Part shown: positions 12,601-21,731 of the stretch, in pieces
Position numbering within the stretch: the first letter of the stretch is position 1
How the letters are laid out: the number at the start of each line of letters is the position of its first letter
Assembly: GCA_963978905.1 (NCBI GenBank)
Contig: OZ022256.1
Location: 2,587,501 to 2,651,500, forward strand
Direction: 5' to 3'
Length of the DNA stretch: 64,000 nucleotides
DNA from: Trichostrongylus colubriformis
Lineage: Eukaryota; Nematoda; Chromadorea; Rhabditida; Trichostrongylidae
Notes under the pieces: generated by a model
What the model saw: only the letters and a program-made list of their open reading frames with translations
What the model was told of the DNA's origin: nothing
The model's database searches: none
Position numbers and translations under genes: made by a program

Positions 12601-15333
12601 AACTGCAGAACGACATGGCGTGTTGGGATCGTGCTAAGACCCCAGTCGCGCTATTCCAATGCGAGTTTCACTAATATATCACCTCCTCGAGATGAAAAAT
12701 TTTTCAAAGAACATGTACTCCCATTCTCACTTTCTCGTTAGCCCTCCCGGCGCCTTTAATACCCTTCCACCATACGATCGAGAATTTGGGATGTAGGCGT
12801 ACTTTACTATATTTGGTCCAGTTTAATCGCAAAGTAGGCGGACCGCTGGCGCTAGGGGGAACCCCGACTCTATTTTCCTGCTTCAACCAAATGGTTGTTT
12901 CCTGCGCCCGATGATATCGATTCCTCGCGATCACACGCTTGCTCACCACCTGGAACAGCGAGTCCTCGTCTATGATTAACTGTCGTAAGCGCCAGTCGCA
13001 ACTATTCATTTCCCCTTCACCATTCAAAAAAAACCGCTGTGACAATGGTAAATGGTGGGATTCTATGAGCCCGTATAACCAATTTTCCCATCTGGTCGAT
13101 GGCGCGAGGTCTGCTGCTATGACATCTACATCACAGAATACGGGATTTGTGAAGTCGCTGCGAGTCGCCCAGCATACCAGCAGGAGCAGTTTAGTGGGCC
13201 GCACTGCGACCGCGCGCTTGATTTTCGGCGGCTCCGCATATCAGATATTGCGAGTACTTTGAACTACAAAGATCCCTGAAACCCGATAAAAAGTTTTTGT
13301 TTTTAAGAGGTAGCATGCATATGTGTCCAGGTGTCGAAGGCCACCTAGTCTGCTCCCACATCCCCCCGAAATGAGTAGCACCCAGTAATTTTCAAATCTA
13401 AGGGCTTTGTTTAGAGTTCGCGATTCAGGCGATTCAGGTGTATCATTCACCTAATCGATACGTATCTCATTTCTTCCGCCTGAATCTTGCGTGCGAATCG
13501 CGAACTCTGAACAAAAACTGCAATCCTATCGGGAACTATTTACTAACGCATTTGCGAGCATCTATTTTATTTACATTCAGTTACTTGTACTACTACGAGA
13601 TCGTTACGTCTTCCTGCTATGTTCATGGCTGCATCTTTTCTCATGTAAGTATCTTAACCATCCATTAAATTTGCATTTTTGACGAGCAACATGTTTCAGT
13701 TCTATCGATGCTTGCCGGCTGTCTAATTTTTCCGTCCGGATGGGATCATGCACGTGTACGAGAAATCTGCGAATCCAAACGGTAAATAATATTTCCCAAG
13801 TATTCAAATGTATAGCGCTCAATGTCTCAATGTCCCCCCCCCCCCCGCCCCAACATCCGTAGTGATAAACACACCCAAACGTCACAGTCGTTGACGCGAA
13901 GGCTCCCAACGAGAAAACATCAAAACAACCAACTCAAAACAACAACCCTCTGTCGCCGCCTTTGCGCACTAATCAATGCGTCTGAGTACGTGTACTCTCG
14001 CCTACGTTCGGTAGACTTCTTGCAACTTTCTTGTCAATAAGGAAGAAAACTTTGTAAAAACAACTGAATCAGTGAAACCCTTTCAGAATAGAGTTGAATG
14101 CATGGCGCACTCCAAAGTATTATAGATGACAATCCCCTCCTGAGATATGACGAGATATCCGATTTTCCCTAATTTCCTTATGGAGACTGAACGTGCAGGA
14201 ATGATCAGCCTTCTAGGATGAGCTACGACTTCGACTTGTGTCCTGCACCAGAACACTTGGATTTTTATCCTCCCCACACAGGAGTCACGCAGGAGTAGAC
14301 CTGTGACTTCAAAAGATAAGCGCGTGGTGTATTTACGATAGGTGAGGTGTGCGACATGACACTCGAACTGGGCCACAGGGCCAAGTGAAGTGTGACGTTG
14401 CACACTATAAGGGCCGTACTAGTCTATTGTGAAGTGACCACTCAAAGGCACATTCCAGGATTATCAGGATATCACATCCCCTGCCGTGGATGGATAGTTC
14501 GACCCAAGCCACGTAGGCTGTACCTTTACCGAGGCGTGGGTGTCAGTTCCTGGAGCGTGCAGAGCCAAAGAATCTAGCGCAACAGCTCGACCCCACCCAC
14601 CCCAGCTGGGGGTCTGCCTTTACTCTTCGACTCTTATCTTTGAAATAGGTAGACCAGCTACTAACCAAGATCTTGAAATTGGCAGTAAACCAATCGCCTC
14701 GTGAAATAAACCCACTACTGAGTGACCTGATCCCACACTAGGCACAAAACACTTGCAGCAAACTCCCGGCTGGGGTGGGCGGGGCCGAGCTGTTGCGCTA
14801 GATTCTTTGGCTCTGCACGCTCCAAGAGCTGACATCCACGCCTCGGTAAAGGTACAGTCTACGTGGCTTGGGTCGAACTATCCATCCACGGCAGGAAATG
14901 TGATATCCCAATAATCCTGGGATGTGCCTTTAAGCCTCCTCACGCAACCTCATTCAATTCGAAAGTCATGTCGCATACCTGAATGTTCGCTATGACCTAT
15001 CAAAGCCACTAATGACGCGAAGCGATATCGTATCGGCTCCAGCTGCACCATAGCTATCGACAAGTAGATGAAAGCATTATGTTTTTGTTACATAACAATT
15101 TTTGCTTTGTTTTTGTTTTTGTTGTTTTTGTTACATAAATTCTAAAGCTACACTTTAGGTACAACTTGGGCCTTTGCCAAATACGATGGCCATATTTTCT
15201 CGCATTGATACTGGTCGTGGATCAAATGACGCTCTCAATGCTTGGTTTCGCTCTGACATTCAAACGACCACCTAAGCTCACAGATTTTCAGCACATCACA
15301 GGTAAACATACAATCTATGAGCTCGGACTTTAA
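9675..15333 (+). CDS. LHFPL-family tetraspan membrane protein
   Basis: Six exons join in phase: 9675-9765, 11455-11569, 12125-12215, 13581-13644, 13700-13781 and 15159-15333. They total 618 nt, or 205 residues plus TAA. The family (lipoma HMGIC fusion partner-like) consists of four-pass membrane proteins of about 200-230 residues. Hallmarks: TYVRNWRVLGAIWVLSALSA (residues 11-30) matches the family's NYVRN-R-GVLWA start. Next come HPAWIGNDEGGYLGLYNYC (about 40-58) in the first extracellular loop, TM2 in exon 3, TM3 across exons 4-5 with CSWLHLFSF, GCLIFPSGWDHARVREIC (about 127-144), and YNLGLCQIRWPYFLALI entering TM4. I chose this start because it follows a splice acceptor by 14 bases and fits the family N-terminus. 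The last exon could instead splice at GTAAAC (15301) into an unseen exon. Introns hold inverted repeats and poly-G/C tracts. Confidence 0.85.
12340..12758 (-). repeat. Repeat family with AAAGGCACCGGG-type end, copy 1
   Basis: Reads in reverse from GGCGCCTTTAA near 12758. Shared blocks with 34235-34676, 53755-54135 and 57186-57440 are an ACATGTACTCCCA-type stretch, the GACATGCCGTGTT-like block, GAGAAATAGGAA-type and GTTTTTCGCCG-type blocks, and GTAGGGGTGCTCAGCA. It lies in intron 3 of the LHFPL-like gene, beside C17 at 12331-12347. Non-coding. Confidence 0.6.
13403..13509. repeat. Hairpin in intron of the LHFPL-like gene
   Basis: TTAGAGTTCGCGATTCAGGCG near 13410 is repeated inverted, with one short insertion, as CGCCTGAATC...CGAATCGCGAACTCTGA near 13478-13508. 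It would form a hairpin in pre-mRNA. Likely a small MITE. Confidence 0.5.
14444..14936. repeat. AAAGGCACATTCC inverted-repeat element, copy 2
   Basis: Same arms as 2583-3075 (about 90 percent identical by eye), but the core between them is reverse-complemented relative to copy 1. Lies in the last intron of the LHFPL-like gene. Confidence 0.8.
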
Positions 15334-15367
15334 AAAATACTGTATACCATTCAAAATCACAGAACAC

Positions 15368-15442
15368 AGTACGCTCAGTGGTTAGAAGGGGGCACACGCA
15401 CGGTTCGACTACGACTGCGGGTGAAATGGTTCGACCCCAACG
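15368..15442 (+). other. tRNA-like (SINE or tRNA relic) sequence
   Basis: TACGCTCAGTGGTTAGAAG resembles an A-box and GGTTCGACCCC, about 45 bases on, is a canonical B-box, so the spacing is tRNA-like. I could not fold a convincing acceptor stem. It lies just after the LHFPL-like stop codon. Confidence 0.35.
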
Positions 15443-15675
15443 GCAATGTTCCCTGATTTACAGAAGTGTATCATCAGGACAGCTTCTGCCACGCGGTGCG
15501 CAACGCGATGCGTCCGAGCTGGAGGTGTAGTTGGGTCCTGTGGCGATTACCCTGTGGCAAGACTAAAATAAGGCTCAGAATACGGTAATCCTTTTAGACA
15601 CACTTACATACGGCGCCCCTAGTGGGCTGGCATCACGCCGCACACCGCGTTGCCGCATCTTGTCCTCCCTTTCAG

Positions 15676-16220
15676 CTTACCTTAATATATGAGCACCATG
15701 TATTGGAGCGAAAATATAGGTTCACAGTGCTGCCCTTGGACCTTTGGATACACTTCAGCACACCTTTCGAAATACTCCTCTCCCGAAGAGTGAACAAGCG
15801 TGGTTGTTATCAAAAAAAAACTGCACATGCTCTTCTCTCGCAGATTCGTGGTACATCCCAACTTGAGGAGAATTCCTGGCTTCCCGACTTTCCGGCATCT
15901 TCAATTCCTTCATTGAAACTGTGCTGCAACCAATGGTTGCCGCGACTTCACGGCCTACTTTGCGCTGAAAAGCAGCTGCTTTCCGATTTCGCTGTTAAAT
16001 GGCGTTATGAACTATTTCTTCAAAATATAGGTTTTCTTTATTGACATCATAGATCAGGATTCCATTTTCACGTGAAGTGTTCACGAAAAATGGTTCCCCG
16101 GGAATTCACACACTTTTCAATTCACTTGATCTCGGGTCCACACCGCTGTCGTCTGGGAAAACATTCGTCGCCGACGTCAACGTGTTTAGCACATCAACGA
16201 GTTCAGCTCATCATCTGTGA
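15676..16220 (+). CDS. 3' end of a possible unidentified gene
   Basis: Three open segments join in phase: 15676-15789 (after CTTTCAG), 15844-15993 (after CTCTCGCAG) and 16053-16220 (after CATCATAG, ending TGA). They give about 143 residues with no motif I recognise. AATAAA follows at 16240. The donors used (GTGAAC, GTTAAA) are weak, and other frames are also open, including a short one starting at an ATG a few bases after the first acceptor. The exon structure is therefore uncertain, and earlier exons were not found. Confidence 0.35.
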
Positions 16221-16239
16221 AACAGTGTCACCGTATAAC

Positions 16240-16245
16240 AATAAA
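16240..16245 (+). terminator. Poly(A) signal
   Basis: AATAAA 20 bases after the TGA of the possible gene ending at 16220. Confidence 0.35.
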
Positions 16246-16377
16246 CTGTGTACTTCTGACGTAGTTCTAAGGTTACACAGCAAAAGTCTTGCCGTGAAGC
16301 CCACAGGAAAGCGGTGCCTGCGGAAAACTGTCGAAAAGACGACCTCGCTCAGGAACGCTCTCAAAAGCTTTTTTGAT

Positions 16378-16583
16378 ATTTTGATAACTGCTGTTCATCG
16401 CCGCAGCTCGCGATGCGAAAGTTACTACAAGGATGCTAAGTTACGGGCAAAAGCTTCGGTGCCGGACGGGACTCGAACCCGCACTTCAGCGTTTCATCAT
16501 CACTTCATCCAAAGGATGAAGTGCGGGTTCGAGTCCCGTCCGGCACCGAAGCTTTTGCCCATAACTCAGCATCCTTGTAGTAG
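16378..16583. repeat. Palindrome built from a tRNA 3' half, copy 2
   Basis: Same family as 8755-9005: flanks GATAACTGCTGTTCATCGCC and GCATCCTTGTAGTA, and both arms hold the B-box-bearing GGTTCGAGTCCCGTCCGGCA in opposite orientations. The central loop is shorter (a single AAGGATGAAGTGC palindrome). Confidence 0.75.
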
Positions 16584-17250
16584 CTCTCAAAAGCGATTTC
16601 TCAGGTTACCTAATACAACTATAAACCCGATGTAGAGGGCACTTTACGTATAAGCTATGCCTATCCTTCGAGATGGGAGATGCGCATCGAGTAGCATCGC
16701 GGGTACGCGTTAGTCATAGTATGTTTCGCTGGATAGATATCGGCTAATTTGGCAAACTGATTAGATTTGACGAATTCTCACTTCGTAATTAAAGCTTCTA
16801 ATGGGTTCCCCTATTCCTATCCTGACAATAGCACCCTTCTGCCTCGTAATGGGATCCCCTACTCCTTTTCTGACAATAGCACCCTTCTGCCTGATGCGAT
16901 TGTTGTTTTTACCTCTTCTTTTTTGCCAAAGGCCCCCTTATGGCCCCAAAAACCATAAACGGAACAAGTTGCTTCATCCAATACCACATTTTCTCTTCCC
17001 AATCAATAATACGACCCTTATGTTCTCTTTTATCCTTCATACCTTATAACGAAGACAACAGTAGAACAACATCTTTACTTTCAATTTCCTCATGCCAGCG
17101 AGGTTATCATCAGGTGGAACGTTTTCTTAACGACCTTATAGCTCCAAGAATGTTCCACCTTACAACCTCGTAGACATTACAGCAAAAAATTGAAATTGAA
17201 ATCGATGCCGTTGTTGTATGAAGATTGAAGTTAGAAACTATTTACATAGT
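16584..17250. other. No gene; tandem repeat and palindrome
   Basis: Contains a two-copy 48-bp tandem repeat (16801-16896, unit with CTGACAATAGCACCCTTCTG). It also holds a palindrome at about 17060-17215 in which GAGGTTATCATCAGGTGGAAC is repeated inverted as GTTCCACCTTACAACCTC, flanked by inverted ATTTCAATTT-type blocks. No exon supported. Confidence 0.5.
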
Positions 17251-17253
17251 ATA

Positions 17254-17983
17254 CAGGGGGTGCCAAAAAAAAGTAATTTTGCCCACGGCTCACATCTGCC
17301 AATTATACAAAACATAGGGAAACGAAAGAGATAAAAGTATTGGGGCAAAATATTCCCGAAATGTTCCTCTAAAAGCAGGGAGAAGCTGTGGCTCCCTACG
17401 TTCACCTTTATAAAAATATGGATCTTTCATTGGCGCAGTCGGGCTTCGGAGTACCTGCAATATTAAGGTCCGCTAAACATTGAAGCCAGGCTCCGTGGTA
17501 GGTCTTTTGTGGGAAGCTTCCTCAGGATTGGCCCTTCGGTTCGTGGAAGTCACAGAGCCCCTGCTGCTTGGACGAGGCTGCTATGACCCGAAGTATCATT
17601 TTCATGCCCAAATCCGCCTCCAGAGGGGTTTCAGTGGTAAGGGCACGTTTTGGATCTTGGAAACGAAGGGAGTTAGGAACCCGGAAAGAACGAAGTACTC
17701 AAAGGCACCAACCAATACGAATCTCCTCAGGTACCCGTAGTACGGACCTCAGCAAGATTGTGAACGAGTGCGACGAAATTTCAGATTTTGCCCAGTTGAG
17801 GTGACAGACCTTGTTCACTCTTTCCTCGCTCCCGTTCCTGCAGAAGGCTGCCGCGGAGTATAGTGATAGAGGGAGGTCTGCTCTTGAATCCGGGGATGAA
17901 AATACCTCAACAGAAATTGCTGCAGTTCGATTAAATTGTGGTGAAAATGGAGGAGACAAGATTACTTTTTTGGCACCCCCTGG
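17254..17983. mobile_element. Non-autonomous Tc1/mariner-type element
   Basis: Left end CAGGGGGTGCCAAAAAAAAG and right end TTTTTTGGCACCCCCTG form terminal inverted repeats of about 24 bp, flanked by TA on both sides (252-253 and 984-985 of the 17 kb block), as expected for Tc1/mariner insertion. The interior (about 680 bp) has short open frames but no DDE motif that I can see. Confidence 0.7.
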
Positions 17984-18034
17984 TATATTATAAATCAAAC
18001 TAAATTATTATTATATTATACATTATATGTACCA

Positions 18035-18545
18035 TTAACCTAACTAGAACATCCTCGAAAAACATGACAATAAAAAACTGGAAGAGAAATCTTTACGCGC
18101 TACATTTTCAGCCCCAATGCAACCATATTATTTATTTATTCCCTAAATAAGCACCAGTATGACTTTCCAGAAAACATCATAATCTAGAAGATATGGTCAC
18201 GGAGTTCCTCACTATGGTCAGTGGTACACCTCACTTGAGTAGCTTGTATGTGCAAACAGAAGCGCCGATCGCGTTGAGGTGTCGTCCTTTTAGAGATGCG
18301 GCCGTAATCCTGTCAACGGTTTCCGTCTACGTGCACACTATTTGATTAGTCTAGCAACTGTACACTCGCGCTATACAAAACGCCATCGAGAGACCTGAGC
18401 GCTTAATTCAGGGATGCGCCAACTTTTCACTGTAAACCTTGAAAAAGATATTATAAACCCCACCAAAACCATCTCGGAAAACATGACAATAAAAAAAAAC
18501 TGAAAGGAAAATCTTTATGTATTACATTTCCAGCACCAATGAAAA
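18035..18545. repeat. Pair of about 90-bp direct repeats
   Basis: 18035-18125 and 18455-18545 share ACATGACAATAAAAAACTG, then AAATCTTTA and ACATTTCAGC-like blocks, with A-run length differences. The 330 bases between them show nothing else that I recognise. A minus-strand open frame (18836-18522) ends inside the second copy but has no recognised family. Confidence 0.5.
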
Positions 18546-20164
18546 CGACAACGCAACCAGTACCAAGGCCGAGGAAGCTTTCACTGCAGGAATCCTACTA
18601 CTCAAAAAGTGCTTCACGGCTGGAACTGTGATATCGCAAACCGCTTTTGTGCAAATAAACATCTCATTTCTCCTTGTAAGCGTACTACTATTCAAAAAAA
18701 GGGATAAATATTTCCCTGCGCGATCACTGATCTTCTCATGGTCACCTGGTCTGATGGATGGCTGAGATTCGTCGAACCAAATTTCACAAAGCGGCGTGCA
18801 GTATACTACGCAATGCCTACGAGATAGAATTGCCACCTGTAGTTGGGTCCAAAAGCGAGCACCTCGTCCTGCACTTTATTTTAGATGCAACTGTTGAAGA
18901 CCTTACTAGTCGAGGCGTCTCTAGGTTGCACGCATCGCATGACACGTCGCGACATTCTGTCCCAACGATGGCACGTAACATAGCCAACTACGGTGAATCG
19001 CACGATCCAATCGCTTTGTGGATCACACCAAAGACCAAAAAACTGCAGCTCAGTCTACCGTTGATTTTGTTATTCTACGACTCTTTCCATGTGTAAAACA
19101 GCACTCGCAACTCGCGGGATCGCGTGCGGCGACGCAAGATGGCAAAACTGCAGATCCGCAATATCGCAAAATCGCGAATACTGACAACAGCCTCACGAAT
19201 CTCAATGGCCCATTTACATCACATGATCAGCACAACTTCTGTTTTCAAATTTTTCATCCCACAATATCTGAGCGGATGCGGTAGCCATGTGGTGCGCAAC
19301 GTCCATCAGTAGAATATGATGGAATCTGATTAACCTGATTAACCAGAGAGAACCGCTTGTGAAACTTCCCTCAGTCCTTTTTTCTTTCCCTTTATCTCTC
19401 ATTGATCTCGATGAATTGTAAGAGTGGGGGACGGGAGAAAGTCAGTATCCCACGCGCACCCTGCACTGAAGCCTTGACATCTACCAAATGACGACGCGAA
19501 TGGCTTACCGCTATCGTATCTCAGACCCTTTACGATAATTAACAGAGGGATTGCAAATTTTATTCCGCCACTGTTTAGCTGTTTAACGCATTGCAGGCAG
19601 AATAATTAATTGCGATTCGTCGCGTCCCTACTATATTAAGACGTAGTGCGTCATTATATTCTCTTCATGTTGCCCCGAGATAGGCACCTCCTATCATACG
19701 TAGCTTCTACCATATAGGAAAACAAAATAAAAGTTATGCTGAAAAACTGCCGACTTCTCGTTGGAAATAGTCTTTGATTATGGCCAGCATCAGGAACATA
19801 GTGAATTTCTAAACACAGCTAGGGAAAAAAATGCTCCAATTTTCCAAAAACAATTTTGTCACTATAAAACCTCAGAAACAACCCTTACTATAATTTAAAG
19901 TGATTTATGTACTCGATCGATTACGAACTAAAACGATTAGTTAGGATTTGTCGCATCCATACTATTCTTACATACTATTGCACACCTTGTGAATCATGTA
20001 TCATGTCTTACATTTTGAAAAATGTCCCAAACCTGCTTCTGAAACTTTCGAGCACGGCTACACCTGAGTGTAGGGTATTACGCGAAAACACCTTCGCTCA
20101 TACGTGCATTTGCACATATATGACAATTACCTACTTCAACCCTTGGATAAATCGACGGTGGAGC

Positions 20165-20590
20165 GCAACTCCTGCTATCGCACTCAGTTCAACCTGCAAT
20201 AGAGCTGTATTGGGCCGAATAAAGACGGGGGGGGGGGACGGTAAGGAGACGCACTCAGTTCAACCTGCAATAAACCGCTTTGGGTCAAATAGAGGGGGAG
20301 GGGGAGACACAACTTTGCGTCGACATCGAAGCTCCTTTCCCTCCCTAGGCTTAGGCTAAATTCATATCCCCTCCTCCTAAATGAAAAAGCATCTGCCAGA
20401 GCATCTGTCTCATGCGCTTTAGCCTAAGCCTCGGAAGGGATCGACGCCCGTGAAAACTTTGCGTCTCCCCTCCGACTATTTGACCCGCTTTTTTTTGCTC
20501 GCGAACCCATTGCATCAACGATCTAGAATTGCTGTTGTAGAGCGCTTGCTGTAGTATACGATCGATTGCTCTGTGCCCCCCCCCCCACCT
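20165..20590. repeat. Inverted-repeat element with poly-G and poly-C sides
   Basis: GGGTCAAATAGAG...CTTTGCGTCGA...CCCTAGGCTTAGGCTAAA (20278-20357) is repeated inverted as TTTAGCCTAAGCC...CTTTGCGTCTCC...ATTTGACCC (20419-20482). G11 lies to the left (20227-20237) and C11 to the right (20576-20586). A 50-bp direct repeat (CGCACTCAGTTCAACCTGCAAT) is on the left. Structurally like the elements at 52566-52797 and 62238-62455. Confidence 0.55.
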
Positions 20591-20912
20591 ATCGTCAACT
20601 GTTTTTTTCGCACCTGTGTGCTATTGTATTCTGAGGATCTATTCGATCACCACTCCTGCCTGCTCTTGCTGATTGCGGTCACCCCCTTCGACAGCAAGGA
20701 CTACTCTTATTCCGAGAAGTCTTATTCTTCTTCCTACTGCCGTCGCTACAAATCTCATCTTATTTACCTGCGATTATTGGATCTACCGGGATCTTGTCTG
20801 CTGATTACCCTGTCTTCGACCAATTCCTGCTGCAGTGTGGCCACGGATAAGTCATTGATCGCTCTCTGCGCCCGCCTATCGCCGTCTATTATTCTCCACC
20901 TGTCTACTCACT

Positions 20913-21731
20913 ATGGCACCGAAAAGAAATGCTCTTCTTGAACCGGAGTGGCTGAAGCCCCTGCTAGAGAGGTGGGATGAATTTTTTAAACGTGTCGATA
21001 AGATCTTTGAAAGATTTGATAGAACCTGCGATCTTTTAGTCAGTGTGCAAGAATCCCACGCTGTCATCCTTGATAAATTGAATAATATAGAACGAAAGCT
21101 TGCGGACGTAAGCGCGCCATCTTCACACCCTAGTTCAGCATTATATAGTGCTCTTGTAAAGTTCAAATCAGATGCGAAGATAGTTGATGAGAAAGCTTGT
21201 AGAATAACTTGGGTGGGCGTCGGTGAGAAGCAAAGCGAGGAGGCCACTCGCATCTTTGATAGGGAGGCTATCAAGGAGGTTGTAGAAACATCGGGCGACA
21301 GCGACCTGCTCGATGAGTTCAACAGTGGCAGGATACAGTTCCATAGATACCCCCAGACCAGAAGCAACCGTAGTTCTCGCCCACGCATCCTCAAAATCAG
21401 TCTAAGGAGTCAGGAGTTAAGGGACCGCCTACTTGGTCATATGAAAGGCAAGCGCCAATCACTCACAAAAGAGTTCGTGCACTCGTATGCTCGTCCGGAT
21501 TACACCAGGGAGGAAATTGAGTACGACCGTGCTCTCCGAAAAAAGGCCGGACTAATGAACAGTCAAGAAGGAAAGCTTCTGTTCGTAGTCCGTGATCTAG
21601 CTATTCATAGGTTAAGGACTCCGCGTGACCTCCCAGTCAGTGACCCAAACAAGGCCCCCCCTCACTCCTATACCTCCCGAGAGCCAAGTCTTGAGGTCGT
21701 TTCCGGGCGTACGCCTCCAAGCACGCACTAG
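20913..21731 (+). CDS. LINE ORF1 (nucleic-acid-binding, coiled-coil)
   Basis: 272 residues from ATG 20913. Residues about 10-65 are heptad-like (coiled coil, with FFKRVDKIFERFD and LDKLNNIERKL). The middle is charged and the C-terminal third is basic. Such ORF1 proteins trimerise and coat the LINE RNA. It ends at TAG 21729-21731, and ORF2 continues in the same frame with no other stop, so readthrough or reinitiation would be needed to make ORF2. Confidence 0.75.
   Translation: MAPKRNALLEPEWLKPLLERWDEFFKRVDKIFERFDRTCDLLVSVQESHAVILDKLNNIERKLADVSAPSSHPSSALYSALVKFKSDAKIVDEKACRITWVGVGEKQSEEATRIFDREAIKEVVETSGDSDLLDEFNSGRIQFHRYPQTRSNRSSRPRILKISLRSQELRDRLLGHMKGKRQSLTKEFVHSYARPDYTREEIEYDRALRKKAGLMNSQEGKLLFVVRDLAIHRLRTPRDLPVSDPNKAPPHSYTSREPSLEVVSGRTPPSTH

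Noticed and set aside
16072..16635. 187-codon plus-strand frame
   Set aside because: Runs through the tRNA-half palindrome and is His/Arg/Cys-rich like an out-of-frame reading.
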